Assembly: GCA_958428295.1 (NCBI GenBank)
Contig: CAUAFL010000001.1
Span: forward strand, 98,501 to 162,500
DNA: 64,000 bases
DNA from: an uncultured Bacillota bacterium
GTDB lineage: Bacteria > Bacillota_I > Bacilli_A > RF39 > UBA660
Direction of reading: 5' to 3'
Every line of letters begins with the position of its first letter. Position 1 is the stretch's first letter. The position numbers and the translations under genes were made by a program. Positions 32,151 through 40,989 of the stretch are shown here, piece after piece. The notes below the pieces were generated by a model. The model saw nothing but the letters and a program-made list of their open reading frames with translations, was not told the DNA's origin and made no database searches.

Positions 32151-32897
32151 GTGAAACAACCTTATCAACTTTATATGGATCAAAAAAGCCAAATGGATGT
32201 GATGGCTTTTTGTGATTATTTTAATGAGCATTATCAAGATTTTAAAGATCGTGAAATTGAAAAGTTTATGGATATTATGTGGATTATGTTAGTGGGTGAG
32301 AAGGCAGAGGTGCTTCATAAAGGTGTTCGCCAAGAATTTTTTGATTATGTGAAAGAACATTTGGGATTATTGAAGGTGGATTTTTTTGCAAGTGGTGCTG
32401 TAAGGAAAATTCAGTTAGGGGATGTAAGTGCTGGTCCTTTATATTTAAAAGAGTTTGAAGAGGAAGAATTGCAACATCGTTTAACCAATCATTTGCGTTG
32501 TGGTGCTGTTGTCCCTAGTCAAGAGAATCCTAAAGCTTTATTGCTTTCAATCAATCAGCATTTTATTATGGGTCAGTATTCTGCTAATCAACAAGCAGAA
32601 GAGGACAATATTTATTTTGGTGAATATTATTTCAATCGTCAAAAGGTATTATCCTCTTCTTCGTCTGTTGAACTTGTAAAATTATCTTTGTTCAATGAAT
32701 CTTTATTACAAGAGACCCTTATTTCCTTTGATGCTGATGGAAAGAAAAAAGAAACAGATTATATCAATGAATTAAAGTCGTTTAAAAATGGAGAATATAC
32801 AATTATTTCTCAGTATCCATTAGCGGCTGCCAAATATCGTTTTCTTCCCTTAAGAGATACTGATGAAATGCAGGAAATTCATTTAATAATGCGGTAA
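32151..32897 (+). CDS. Hypothetical protein, 248 residues, in Abi-HtrA cluster
   Basis: I do not recognise this gene. The product is soluble, with no signal or membrane helix. Segments such as MDVMAFCDYFNEHYQDFKDREIEKFMDIMWIM (split by the reader at will) are helical, and the C-terminal half has beta strands with FGEYYFNRQKVLSS and KNGEYTIISQYPLAAAKYRFLPLRD. Start GTG 32151 follows AGAGGTGG by 5 bases; an upstream GTG in that site is not used. It lies 11 bases after the HtrA stop and probably belongs to the same unit. It has no visible enzyme motif. Confidence 0.65.
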   Translation: MKQPYQLYMDQKSQMDVMAFCDYFNEHYQDFKDREIEKFMDIMWIMLVGEKAEVLHKGVRQEFFDYVKEHLGLLKVDFFASGAVRKIQLGDVSAGPLYLKEFEEEELQHRLTNHLRCGAVVPSQENPKALLLSINQHFIMGQYSANQQAEEDNIYFGEYYFNRQKVLSSSSSVELVKLSLFNESLLQETLISFDADGKKKETDYINELKSFKNGEYTIISQYPLAAAKYRFLPLRDTDEMQEIHLIMR

Positions 32898-33021
32898 CTC
32901 GGCGCTTTAGCAAAACTGTGTCATTTTCTTATAAAATAGTTAATATACCCTAAAAAAGTTTTAAATGAGTGTGTAAGAATTTCTGTGTAAAATATATCTA
33001 ACCATGATAGTCAAATATTGT

Positions 33022-33047
33022 GGTAGGGTAAGATAAAGTGTGTAAGT
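33022..33047 (+). repeat. Left terminal inverted repeat of IS256-type element
   Basis: GGTAGGG...AAAGTGTGTAAGT; 20 of 26 bases match the reversed right end at 33951-33976. Confidence 0.8.
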
Positions 33048-33098
33048 GAAAACTTAGACACTTTTAAAATGTGATAAAATAGAAAAAGAAGTAAAAAT

Positions 33099-33919
33099 GA
33101 ATTAGTTCAGGCAATATTAGAAACCTATCAACCGGAAACAGCCAAGGATGTAGAAGATGCCTTGAAAGATGTATTTGGACCGATGTTTAAAGCTATGCTA
33201 CAAGGAGAAATGAATGGACATCTTGGATATGACAATAATGATAAAAAAGAGAAATCAACGGATAATCGGAGAAATGGTTATATTTCTAAAAGTGTAAAAA
33301 TAAGTATGGGAGAAATGACCATAGATGTACCACGAGATCAAAATGGCTCCTTTGAACCTGAAATCATACTAAAGCGAACCAAAGATATATCAGATATCGA
33401 TAAAATATGCCAAAGGAATAAGTAAAAGAAATATTTAAAGGCGTTGTTGTCCAAAGATGTATTGTTCATCTCATCAGAAATTCCTTAAAATATGTTCCCA
33501 GTAAAGATTGTAAAAAATTCACTGCTAATTTGAAATTAATCTATGGAGCCCCTAATCTAAAAACATCCCAAAATGAGTTTGATAAATTTAAAGCAGCATG
33601 GATAAAGTATTTTGGGGCGGTTGATGTATGGGAGAGAAACTTTAAATATATAGAACAGCTATTTGACTATCCAAGTGCCATCAGAAAGATCATCTATACC
33701 ACCAATGCCATTGAAGCAGTCAATTCATCTTTCAGAAAGGTCACAAAAAAGGGAGCATTCCCCAACGAAAATGCCCTTTTCAAATTACTGTATTTACGGG
33801 TTACTGAACTCTATCAAAAATGGGCAGACTCTACAATTCATCATTGGTTATTAGTTAGAAATGAACTAGATGCTCATCCACAATTTCAAGATCGATTTCG
33901 TAAATATTCTAATTAAATT
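33099..33919 (+). pseudogene. IS256-family (Mutator-like) transposase remnant
   Basis: Three fragments in three frames are visible. Frame one (from about 33099): ELVQAILETYQPETAKDVEDALKDVFG up to RTKDISDIDKI, 33425. A frameshift at about 33405 leads to YAKGISKRNI, then a deletion of about 115 residues that removes the first two catalytic Asp regions. The remainder runs from VVVQRCIVHLIRNSLKYV (about 33446) to NELDAHPQFQDRFRKYSN (33916), with the Glu region TTNAIEAVNSSFRK. The original start codon is lost. It cannot make an active transposase. Confidence 0.88.
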
Positions 33920-33950
33920 CCACTACGATTTTCCACTTCGCTTACAGACT

Positions 33951-33976
33951 ACTTACACACTTTTCCTGACACTCCC
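33951..33976 (-). repeat. Right terminal inverted repeat of IS256-type element
   Basis: ACTTACACACTTTTCCTGAC then ACTCCC; reversed it matches the left end at 20 of 26 bases. Confidence 0.8.
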
Positions 33977-34120
33977 AAATTTACAAATATGCCTTTGTTT
34001 AAGACTTTTTAAAGTATATTAACTTTTTTAGTATATTCATATTTTTTTAAATGACTATTGTCATTTGTCAATGATCTAAAATGAATGGCAATTATTTATT
34101 TTTTTCTTTAGGATGAGAAA

Positions 34121-36118
34121 CTATTTTCTTTTGACGCTGACAAAACTAATGTCTTGCTGGGAAAAATTTTCTATTGTTTTTCTTAAGCTTTCGATGTTTG
34201 TTGGAGTTATTTCAAAGAGATGACCACCATTTGTCTCCTTTTGTAGGATAGCAATAGTAGATAAGTCAAAATGTTTATCAAGGCCACTTTTATATTTGGC
34301 ATGATCAGTAACACCTTTCACTTTGCCAAAAATAGCCGTATCTTGACTTTTAAATTCTTGGGCTACTTGTTCATATGCGATCATTGACAACGTAAAGTTG
34401 AGATTGTTTACCTCACTAGCGTGTTCTATTTTTTTACGAATGAATGTTATAATTTCTAAGCCTAATTCTTCTACATTGTCGTGTGTATTGTGCATTGTTA
34501 AGGCATTTAACATTTCTTTAAATCCGCATAGATGGATTGTTAGAGTACCATGTTTTAGTAACTTACGTAATCGATCGGTGTCCTTGATTTTTTCGCCATC
34601 ATGCCATACTCCTTGTGCGTATAAATAAGGAAAACAGTTACTATGTTTACTACATTGTAACTCAAAGCGCTCTAATAGGGCATCAATGCCGGCTTGGATG
34701 ACTTGATCTAGTTCTTGATAGAAACAACGTAGATCTTTCTCTTGCTGATGTTTAAGTGCAATTCGGACAATATTAAGGGAAACTGTGGCGAGGTTTCCTT
34801 TGCCTCCTATCAGTTTTTTTTCTAGGGTAGTAGTGTCTTCGATGACTCTACTTCCAAATGGTAAATAACATACTTCTTCTTCTAAGCTATTTAGATGACT
34901 ATCTAAAAATGCATAGGAAGTATTGTTGTTAGTAAGAGATAATTGTTCAAAAGCTTGTAATAAGCCAAAGTTTTCATCTTCTTTATATAGAGATAGGCCC
35001 TTTTTAACTTTAAAGATGAAATGTAAATTGTCTTTATCAGGAGCGGTGGCAATAATGCTTCTGTTAATTGTTTTCCCTGTTTTTGAAGTGGCTGTTCCGA
35101 AGTTAAAGCCAATGTTTCGTTTTGATAACGTTTGAAAGAAGGTGGTAAGAGCTAAAGTAAGTTGTTCTTGTGTCTCCTGTTCTGCTTGATGTAATAGATT
35201 ATTCGTTAACTCAACTAACACAGGATCGTTCTTGTGAAAACTTTGGAATAAATGCTGATCAATCTCTATATCTGTTGGCTTGTCTAGTTCTTTTTCTATG
35301 CGCTCATAGGGAAAAAATGATCCAATCTTAGAACTGTTTAAATACCAATACCATTGTTTTTTAAGATTTTGCTTCCACTGTTTTTGGTAAATGGGAATGA
35401 GATCTTTATCAAAATGACAGAAAGTACAGCTGCCATATTGTTCGCTCTCTAATTCATATATTAAGGTTTTTAGGTGATCTAGATAGGAAAAAATGGAAGT
35501 TGTCCTTTTTAGTTCATTAGCTAGGGGAGTATCTAAGTGTTCTATTTCGGTTAAATCAATTTCTAGACTATCAATAGAGCCCATTGGCATGGTGGCAATT
35601 GAATGGATGTAAAGAGTGCCGCTATCGTGCTGGCGATTTGTTTTAGTATCTAATAAATAGGCTTTGGCAAACTCATAAGCAATCGTGCGTCCAAAATTAT
35701 TCATCATTTCTTTGGGTAATTGATCATGCTGTTCCTCTAGGTTATTTAGGCCTAGAGACTCAATGGCTTTTAAGAACTTATGTTGTTGCTTGACGACGAA
35801 AATTTTACGAGAGGCATTACGTTGTTCTCGATAGGTAGAAAAGGCTTGATAAACGTCAGTGAATTTTTGCTCTTTTAAAGTTTCCTCAATAATATCTTGG
35901 ATGTTTTCAATATTAATCGTTTTTCTATTTTGATAAAGTTTTTCTATTTTGATTAATACTTTGCTATAAACTTTATTGACATCTTCATCCTTATAGGGGA
36001 TGTCGATAGAGGTAAAGGCTTTTTGAATAGCGATGGCAATTTTCTCTCCTTGGAATGAAGTTCTTTGTCCACTGCGTTTGACGACAATTAAACTGTCAAA
36101 TAACTGCTGTTTATTCAC
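34121..36118 (-). CDS. ATP-cone protein related to NrdD but lacking catalytic Cys and glycyl radical site
   Basis: This 665-residue protein has an N-terminal ATP-cone (VVKRSGQRTSFQGEKIAIAI, residues 12-100) and an NrdD-like body: RTIAYEFAKAYLL...SGTLYIHSI and LHFIFKVKKGLSL...GLLQAFEQLSLT, then CYLPFGSRVIED. In the true NrdD encoded opposite, the last block is SPMGCRAFL with the thiyl-radical Cys409; here that position is Ser423. The zinc-ribbon and RMNGYL glycyl-radical end are missing. It is therefore not an active reductase and may regulate or mimic NrdD. Start GTG 36118 with AGAAGGAG upstream. It is divergent from nrdD across a 308-base shared region. Confidence 0.8.
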   Translation of the reverse strand: MNKQQLFDSLIVVKRSGQRTSFQGEKIAIAIQKAFTSIDIPYKDEDVNKVYSKVLIKIEKLYQNRKTINIENIQDIIEETLKEQKFTDVYQAFSTYREQRNASRKIFVVKQQHKFLKAIESLGLNNLEEQHDQLPKEMMNNFGRTIAYEFAKAYLLDTKTNRQHDSGTLYIHSIATMPMGSIDSLEIDLTEIEHLDTPLANELKRTTSIFSYLDHLKTLIYELESEQYGSCTFCHFDKDLIPIYQKQWKQNLKKQWYWYLNSSKIGSFFPYERIEKELDKPTDIEIDQHLFQSFHKNDPVLVELTNNLLHQAEQETQEQLTLALTTFFQTLSKRNIGFNFGTATSKTGKTINRSIIATAPDKDNLHFIFKVKKGLSLYKEDENFGLLQAFEQLSLTNNNTSYAFLDSHLNSLEEEVCYLPFGSRVIEDTTTLEKKLIGGKGNLATVSLNIVRIALKHQQEKDLRCFYQELDQVIQAGIDALLERFELQCSKHSNCFPYLYAQGVWHDGEKIKDTDRLRKLLKHGTLTIHLCGFKEMLNALTMHNTHDNVEELGLEIITFIRKKIEHASEVNNLNFTLSMIAYEQVAQEFKSQDTAIFGKVKGVTDHAKYKSGLDKHFDLSTIAILQKETNGGHLFEITPTNIESLRKTIENFSQQDISFVSVKRK

Positions 36119-36426
36119 AAATTTTCAGCTCCTTCTCTTTACTGCTATTATAGCTTAGAAATCCTTATAAATCAATGCTTGATTAGAGATAGAAAAAAAA
36201 CTGGCAAAAAAAACATACGCTATTTTAAGTAATTATCATGCTTTTGTTCCTTTATAAATCAATACTTTCAGTTACTTTATGTCGAAATAACATAAAATGT
36301 TTTTTTATCTATTTTTTTATGTAAATACAAAATTATTAAAAGTTTACAATTAGTAAAAAAAGAAATTTTTACTATTTTTTATGCTTATAATTTGGGTACA
36401 CATTATGGAAGAGGGTATGATGTAAA
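36119..36426. promoter_or_regulatory. Divergent regulatory region of nrdD and its paralogue
   Basis: This 308-base gap holds a direct repeat TCCTT(T)ATAAATCAAT(G/A)CTT at 36162-36180 and 36248-36267, an inverted repeat TTTATGT-N7-ACATAAA at 36276-36296, a TGTAAA...TTTACA pair and the nrdD extended -10 box near TATAAT 36386-36391. No NrdR box of the usual ACAC-TATAT-GTGT form is clear. The repeats could be operators for both genes. Confidence 0.6.
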
Positions 36427-38610
36427 ATGACAAAAACAAAAGAAAAGGAAGTTAAGACTTCAAAAAAAACAGGATTTTCTAATCCAGATATATGTATTAT
36501 TAAAAAGAATGGAACCAGGCAACCATTTGATGGCAATAAAATAAAGGCAGCAATTGAAAAAAGTGCGGAGCGGGTCATGGTAACATTAACGGATGATGCC
36601 AAAGAGGAAGTTGTCAATTTAGTGATTGATATGCTTGCTAATCAAAGTAGTGATGCTGAGGTTCAACAAATCCACAACTGTGTTGAGGCAGCCCTAGAGC
36701 AAGTTAATCCTTTAGTAGCGAAGAGTTATCGTGAATATCGTAATTATAAAAATGATTTTGTGCATATTTTAGATAAGGTGTATAAAAAAGCACAGGCGAT
36801 TAATTATATTGGTGATAAAGAGAATTCTAATACCGACAGTGCCTTGGTATCAACGCAGCGTAGCTTAGTCTATAATAACCTAAATAAAGAGTTATATAAA
36901 AAGTTCTTTTTAACCAAAGCGGAAATAGAAGCATGCGATGATGGTTATATTTATATTCATGATATGAGTGCTCGTCGAGATACGATGAATTGTTGTCTTT
37001 GTGATGTTGGAGCCGTTATGAAAGATGGCTTTGAAATGGGGAATCTTTGGTATAATGAACCGAAAACGTTAGATACTGCTTTTGATGTGATGGGGGATGT
37101 CATTATTAATACGGCAGCGATGCAGTATGGAGGATTTACGGTTCCTGAAGTAGATAGTATTTTAACTCCCTATGCCAAAAAAACTTATAATAAATATTAT
37201 GATGAGTATATGGAAATTACAGAAAATAGTGATCCTTCTAAAGCAGAAGCCTATGCCTGGAAGAAAACGCGCAGAGAATGTGAACAAGGGTATCAGGGAA
37301 TTGAGTATAAATTAAATAGTGTTGGTTCTAGTCGAGGAGATTATCCTTTTGTGGCCTTTACTTTTGGAGTTGAGAAAGATCCTTATGGTCAAATGGTCAG
37401 TGAAGTTATTTTAGATACACATCGTAAGGGACAAGGGAAACCTGGGTTTCGGAAGCCAACCTTATTTCCAAAATTAGTTTTTCTTTATGATAAGGAGCTT
37501 CATGGCAAGGGCAAGTTGTTAGAACATGTATTTGAGGCAGCTCTTACTTGTAGTGCAGCGACGATGTATCCTGATTATCTTTCTTTAAGTGGGGAAGGGT
37601 ATGTGCCAGAAATCTACAAAAAGTATGGTCGTATTATTAGTCCTATGGGCTGTCGGGCATTTTTATCACCTTGGTTTGAACGAGGTGGAATGAATCCTTT
37701 GGATGACGAGGATAAGCCTATTTTTATTGGTCGGTTTAATATTGGTGCTATTTCTTTAAATCTACCAATGATTTTAGCGAAAGCAAAGGAAGAACAAAAA
37801 GATTTTTATGAAGTATTAGATTATTATTTAGAAATGATTCGTAAGGTTCATATTCGTACCTATCACTATTTAGCTAAGAAAAAAGCTTCTACGAATCCAC
37901 TGGCTTATTGTGAAGGTGGTTTCTATGGCGGTCACTTAAAACCGAATGAATCAATTGAACCATTATTGAAATCCGCTACTGCTTCCTTTGGAATTACGGC
38001 TTTGAATGAATTACAAGTTCTCTATAATGGTAAAAGTATTACAGAAGATGGTCAATTTGCCTTAGATGTGATGAAATATATTAATCAAAAAACACAAGAT
38101 TTTAAAAAAGAAGATGGTATTTTATATGCCATTTATGGAACGCCAGCCGAGAGCTTATGTGGTACTCAGGTAGAACAATTCCGCAAAAAATATGGTATTG
38201 TCAAGGGTGTTTCTGATCGTGAGTATGTTTCTAATAGCTTTCATTGTGGTGTTTGGGAAGAATTAACGGGCATTGAGAAACAGGATTTAGAAGGAAGATT
38301 TTGGGACTTATTTCGAGGTGGCCGAATTCAGTATGTTCGTTACAATTTAAATTATAATCGTGAAGCGATGCGCACTTATATTGAACGAGCTATGGACAAA
38401 GGTTTTTACGAAGGGGTGAATTTATCTCTTGCTTATTGCAATAATTGTGGTCATGAAGAGTTAGATATGGATATTTGTCCGAAGTGTGGAAGCAGTGATT
38501 TAACTAAAATTGATCGTATGAATGGCTATTTATCTTATTCTAGAGTTCATGGTGATACCAGATTAAATCATGCTAAAATGGCTGAAATTGCAGAAAGGAA
38601 GTCAATGTAG
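36427..38610 (+). CDS. nrdD: Anaerobic ribonucleoside-triphosphate reductase NrdD
   Basis: This 727-residue class III reductase makes dNTPs without oxygen using a glycyl radical. It has an N-terminal ATP-cone (VIIKKNGTRQPFDGNKIKAAI; residues about 23-110), catalytic Cys409 in ISPMGCRAFL, a zinc ribbon CNNCGHEELDMDICPKCG near the C-terminus and the glycyl-radical motif RMNGYL (Gly700). The promoter is an extended -10 (TGCTTATAAT) about 36 bases upstream. nrdG follows after two bases, and dut after that, so the three form a dNTP-supply operon. Confidence 0.97.
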   Translation: MTKTKEKEVKTSKKTGFSNPDICIIKKNGTRQPFDGNKIKAAIEKSAERVMVTLTDDAKEEVVNLVIDMLANQSSDAEVQQIHNCVEAALEQVNPLVAKSYREYRNYKNDFVHILDKVYKKAQAINYIGDKENSNTDSALVSTQRSLVYNNLNKELYKKFFLTKAEIEACDDGYIYIHDMSARRDTMNCCLCDVGAVMKDGFEMGNLWYNEPKTLDTAFDVMGDVIINTAAMQYGGFTVPEVDSILTPYAKKTYNKYYDEYMEITENSDPSKAEAYAWKKTRRECEQGYQGIEYKLNSVGSSRGDYPFVAFTFGVEKDPYGQMVSEVILDTHRKGQGKPGFRKPTLFPKLVFLYDKELHGKGKLLEHVFEAALTCSAATMYPDYLSLSGEGYVPEIYKKYGRIISPMGCRAFLSPWFERGGMNPLDDEDKPIFIGRFNIGAISLNLPMILAKAKEEQKDFYEVLDYYLEMIRKVHIRTYHYLAKKKASTNPLAYCEGGFYGGHLKPNESIEPLLKSATASFGITALNELQVLYNGKSITEDGQFALDVMKYINQKTQDFKKEDGILYAIYGTPAESLCGTQVEQFRKKYGIVKGVSDREYVSNSFHCGVWEELTGIEKQDLEGRFWDLFRGGRIQYVRYNLNYNREAMRTYIERAMDKGFYEGVNLSLAYCNNCGHEELDMDICPKCGSSDLTKIDRMNGYLSYSRVHGDTRLNHAKMAEIAERKSM

Positions 38611-38612
38611 AA

Positions 38613-39191
38613 ATGAAATATCATAATATAACTAAAGCAGATATGTTGAATGGAGAGGGATTACGTGTTGTATTATGGGTCAGTGGTTGCTCTCATAAAT
38701 GTCCGGGATGTCAAAATGTATTAACTTGGGATCCAGAGGATGGCGTTGCTTTTGATGATGAGACAATTAAGGAAATTTATCATGAGCTAGATCAAGATTG
38801 GTGTAGTGGAATTACCTTATCTGGTGGTGATCCTCTATATTTAGGTAATCGTAAAATGATTCGTGATTTGGTAATGAATATTCGAAAACTCTATCCTCAT
38901 AAAACAATTTGGAGTTATACGGGCTATACTTGGGAAGAGTTAATGGCTCAGAGGGAACTGGATCAGAATTTAGAGGATGTTTTACAAAATATTGATGTAT
39001 TGTTAGAGGGACGTTTTATTTTATCGAAGGCAGAACAAAAATTGCATTATGTTGGGAGTGCCAATCAACGAATTATTGATGTACCAAAAAGTCTAGACAA
39101 AGAAGAGATTGTTCTCTTTATTGATAATCGTAAAGTTTATGAAGAGGCTTGTAGTTTAAAAGAAAGTGCAACTTGTGCTTGTAATAGTTAG
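38613..39191 (+). CDS. nrdG: Anaerobic ribonucleotide reductase activase NrdG
   Basis: This radical SAM activase installs the glycyl radical on NrdD. The cluster motif CSHKCPGC (Cys26, Cys30, Cys33) and TLSGGDPLY are clear; length 192 residues fits the family. The C-terminus has an unusual Cys pair (ATCACNS). It starts 2 bases after nrdD, so translation is coupled. Confidence 0.97.
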   Translation: MKYHNITKADMLNGEGLRVVLWVSGCSHKCPGCQNVLTWDPEDGVAFDDETIKEIYHELDQDWCSGITLSGGDPLYLGNRKMIRDLVMNIRKLYPHKTIWSYTGYTWEELMAQRELDQNLEDVLQNIDVLLEGRFILSKAEQKLHYVGSANQRIIDVPKSLDKEEIVLFIDNRKVYEEACSLKESATCACNS

Positions 39192-39200
39192 GAGAAAGTT

Positions 39201-39638
39201 ATGAATGTTGAAGTAAAAAAAGTAAGGGATACAGCTAAGGTCCCTTTGTATGCCACAGAGTTTAGTGCCGGGAGTGACCTTTACGCCTGTCTTGAGGAAC
39301 CGTTGGTTATTCCTCCTGGTGCGACGGTGTTAGTGCCCACTGGTCTTGCGTTTGCGATTCCTGTGGGATATGCAGGATTTATTTATGCTCGTAGTGGGTT
39401 AGCGACTAAAAAAGGTTTGGCTCCGGCAAATAAAGTGGGTGTTGTGGATGCTGATTATCGTGGCGAAGTAATGGTTTCTTTATATAATCAAGCTGGGGAA
39501 GAAAGGGTAATTGAACCAGATGAGCGAATTGCACAATTTGTGATTGCGCCCTTTTTAAAAGTTGATTATGTGACCGTAGAAAGCTTAGATGACACAGTTC
39601 GTGGTAGCGGTGGATTTGGCTCAACGGGACACAAGTAA
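39201..39638 (+). CDS. dut: dUTP diphosphatase (dUTPase)
   Basis: This 145-residue trimeric dUTPase hydrolyses dUTP to dUMP, keeping uracil out of DNA and feeding dTMP synthesis. All five motifs are present: SAGSDLYA, ARSGLA, VGVVDADYRGE (catalytic Asp), DERIAQFV and RGSGGFGSTG. It is the last gene of the nrdD operon and is followed by a terminator. It joins with tmk elsewhere in the window in the dTTP pathway. Confidence 0.97.
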   Translation: MNVEVKKVRDTAKVPLYATEFSAGSDLYACLEEPLVIPPGATVLVPTGLAFAIPVGYAGFIYARSGLATKKGLAPANKVGVVDADYRGEVMVSLYNQAGEERVIEPDERIAQFVIAPFLKVDYVTVESLDDTVRGSGGFGSTGHK

Positions 39639-39670
39639 AAATATAAGCAATTGTTAGATTGTTTTCAATG

Positions 39671-39692
39671 AAAGACGGTATGTCTTTTTTTA
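39671..39692 (+). terminator. Terminator of nrdD-nrdG-dut
   Basis: AAAGAC pairs with GTCTTT around GGTAT, followed by a T run. Confidence 0.7.
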
Positions 39693-39819
39693 TTTTTAAA
39701 AAATATCGATATTTTTGACAAATGATATTGTCATCTCTTTTTAGGTAAGTGTTCATCTTATTTGATGCTGTTGTCTATTTTACGATTTTTTTTTGGATCA
39801 TTAGTTGTAATAGATGATT

Positions 39820-39848
39820 TTGTCAAGGCGTAAAAGTTATGCTATAAT
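39820..39848 (+). promoter_or_regulatory. Promoter of the desulfurase-thiI operon
   Basis: TTGTCA (39820-39825) and TATAAT (39843-39848) are 17 bases apart, with TGC before the -10. This excludes the upstream in-frame ATG at 39814. Confidence 0.75.
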
Positions 39849-39873
39849 AACGACGGAAGAAGAGGCGATTGCC

Positions 39874-40989
39874 ATGATTTATTTTGATTATAGTGCAACG
39901 ACACCAGTTCGTGACGAAGTTTTAGATACGTTTGTTGAAGTGACTAAAAAATTTCCATTTAATCCTAATTCTTTGCATCAATTGGGTAGTGCCAGTAAAA
40001 AATTAATGATTTCTGCGACAGAACAAGTAGCAAATTTATTAGGTGTAAAAGAGAAAGAGGTAATCTTCACTAGTAGTGCTAGTGAGGCTAATAACATGGC
40101 TATCAAAGGAGTACTAGCGTTTTATCCTAAGCGTAAGCCTTTGATTATTACGACAGCGCTGGAACATGCTTCTATTTTGGAAACGGTAAGGCAGCTAGAA
40201 AAGGTTGACATAGCATATGTTAAGTTGGATGACAAAGGTCATATCGATCAAGATGATTTACAGCGATTATTGGCCCTGGAACCAATACTTGTCAGTATTC
40301 ATCATGTCAACAGTGAATTGGGAATTATTCAGGATATTGCCGCTTTAGGCAAACTCATAAAGCAGTATCCGAAAGTAATATTTCATGTTGATGGAACGCA
40401 AAGTGTCGGTAAAATTCCTTGCGATTTAACAGAGGTTGATCTTTTTAGTTTTAGTGCTCATAAATTTTTTGGCTTAAAAGGTATTGCTTGCTTGATTAAA
40501 AAAGAGAAGATTGGCTTGTTTCCCTTAATACATGGTGGTGCTAGTCAGAGTCCTTATCGTGCTGGAACGCCAAGTGTGGCTTTAATTTGTTCTTTAGCCA
40601 AAGCTTTACGGTTAATTTTATTAGAACAACAAGCGAATTATCAACATGTTTTACAGCTTCAACAAATGTTACGAGAAGAATTGAAAGATATAAAGGGACT
40701 TGTTATTAATTCCCCTGACGATAGTTCACCTTATCTTTTTAATTTTAGTTTATGTGGACAAAAACCTGAAACTGTACTTCGTAAATTAGAAGCATTTGAA
40801 ATTTATGTATCTACGAAAACAGCTTGTTCTTCTAAAGATGATTATTCTAAAGCGGTTTATGCTGTGACTAAGGACTTAGAGCGCGCAAAAAGTTCTTTAC
40901 GTCTTAGCTTGTCTAAGTTAAATACCAAGGATGAAGTTAAAACTTTGATAAAAGTTTTAAAAGAGGAGATACTAACATGGAACGAGTAA
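39874..40989 (+). CDS. Cysteine desulfurase (NifS/IscS-like)
   Basis: This PLP enzyme releases sulfur from cysteine. The 371-residue protein has the N-terminal MIYFDYSATTPV, the PLP-binding Lys in SFSAHKFFGLKG and the catalytic Cys in STKTACSSKDD. ATG 39874 is the start because the promoter lies just upstream and AGAAGAGG is 9 bases before it. It overlaps thiI by 13 bases, as in B. subtilis nifZ-thiI, so it should deliver sulfur for tRNA 4-thiouridine. Confidence 0.95.
   Translation: MIYFDYSATTPVRDEVLDTFVEVTKKFPFNPNSLHQLGSASKKLMISATEQVANLLGVKEKEVIFTSSASEANNMAIKGVLAFYPKRKPLIITTALEHASILETVRQLEKVDIAYVKLDDKGHIDQDDLQRLLALEPILVSIHHVNSELGIIQDIAALGKLIKQYPKVIFHVDGTQSVGKIPCDLTEVDLFSFSAHKFFGLKGIACLIKKEKIGLFPLIHGGASQSPYRAGTPSVALICSLAKALRLILLEQQANYQHVLQLQQMLREELKDIKGLVINSPDDSSPYLFNFSLCGQKPETVLRKLEAFEIYVSTKTACSSKDDYSKAVYAVTKDLERAKSSLRLSLSKLNTKDEVKTLIKVLKEEILTWNE

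Larger units (their letters stand above)
33022..33976 (+). mobile_element. Decayed IS256-family insertion element with both terminal inverted repeats
   Basis: Left repeat (33022-33047) and right repeat (33951-33976, reversed) are 26 bases long and share 20 of 26 positions, including AAAGTGTGTAAGT. They flank remnants of an IS256-type transposase. The whole is about 955 bases against about 1.3 kb normally, so about 350 bases have been lost. The left end is followed by a hairpin (AAGTGTGTAAGT GAAA ACTTAGACACTT). No clean target duplication is seen. Confidence 0.85.

Noticed and set aside
32967..32993. GAGTGTGTAAG...CTGTGTAAAA resembling another IS256-type end
   Set aside because: Similarity to the known ends is short and no partner end was found nearby.
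34050..34075. TTGACAAATGA motif, also at 25946 and 39715, as a shared regulatory element
   Set aside because: It is mainly a -35 box in AT-rich DNA; downstream boxes do not line up.
39814..39873. Upstream start of the cysteine desulfurase
   Set aside because: A good promoter (-35 at 39820, -10 at 39843) lies inside this stretch, so it cannot be translated from that transcript.
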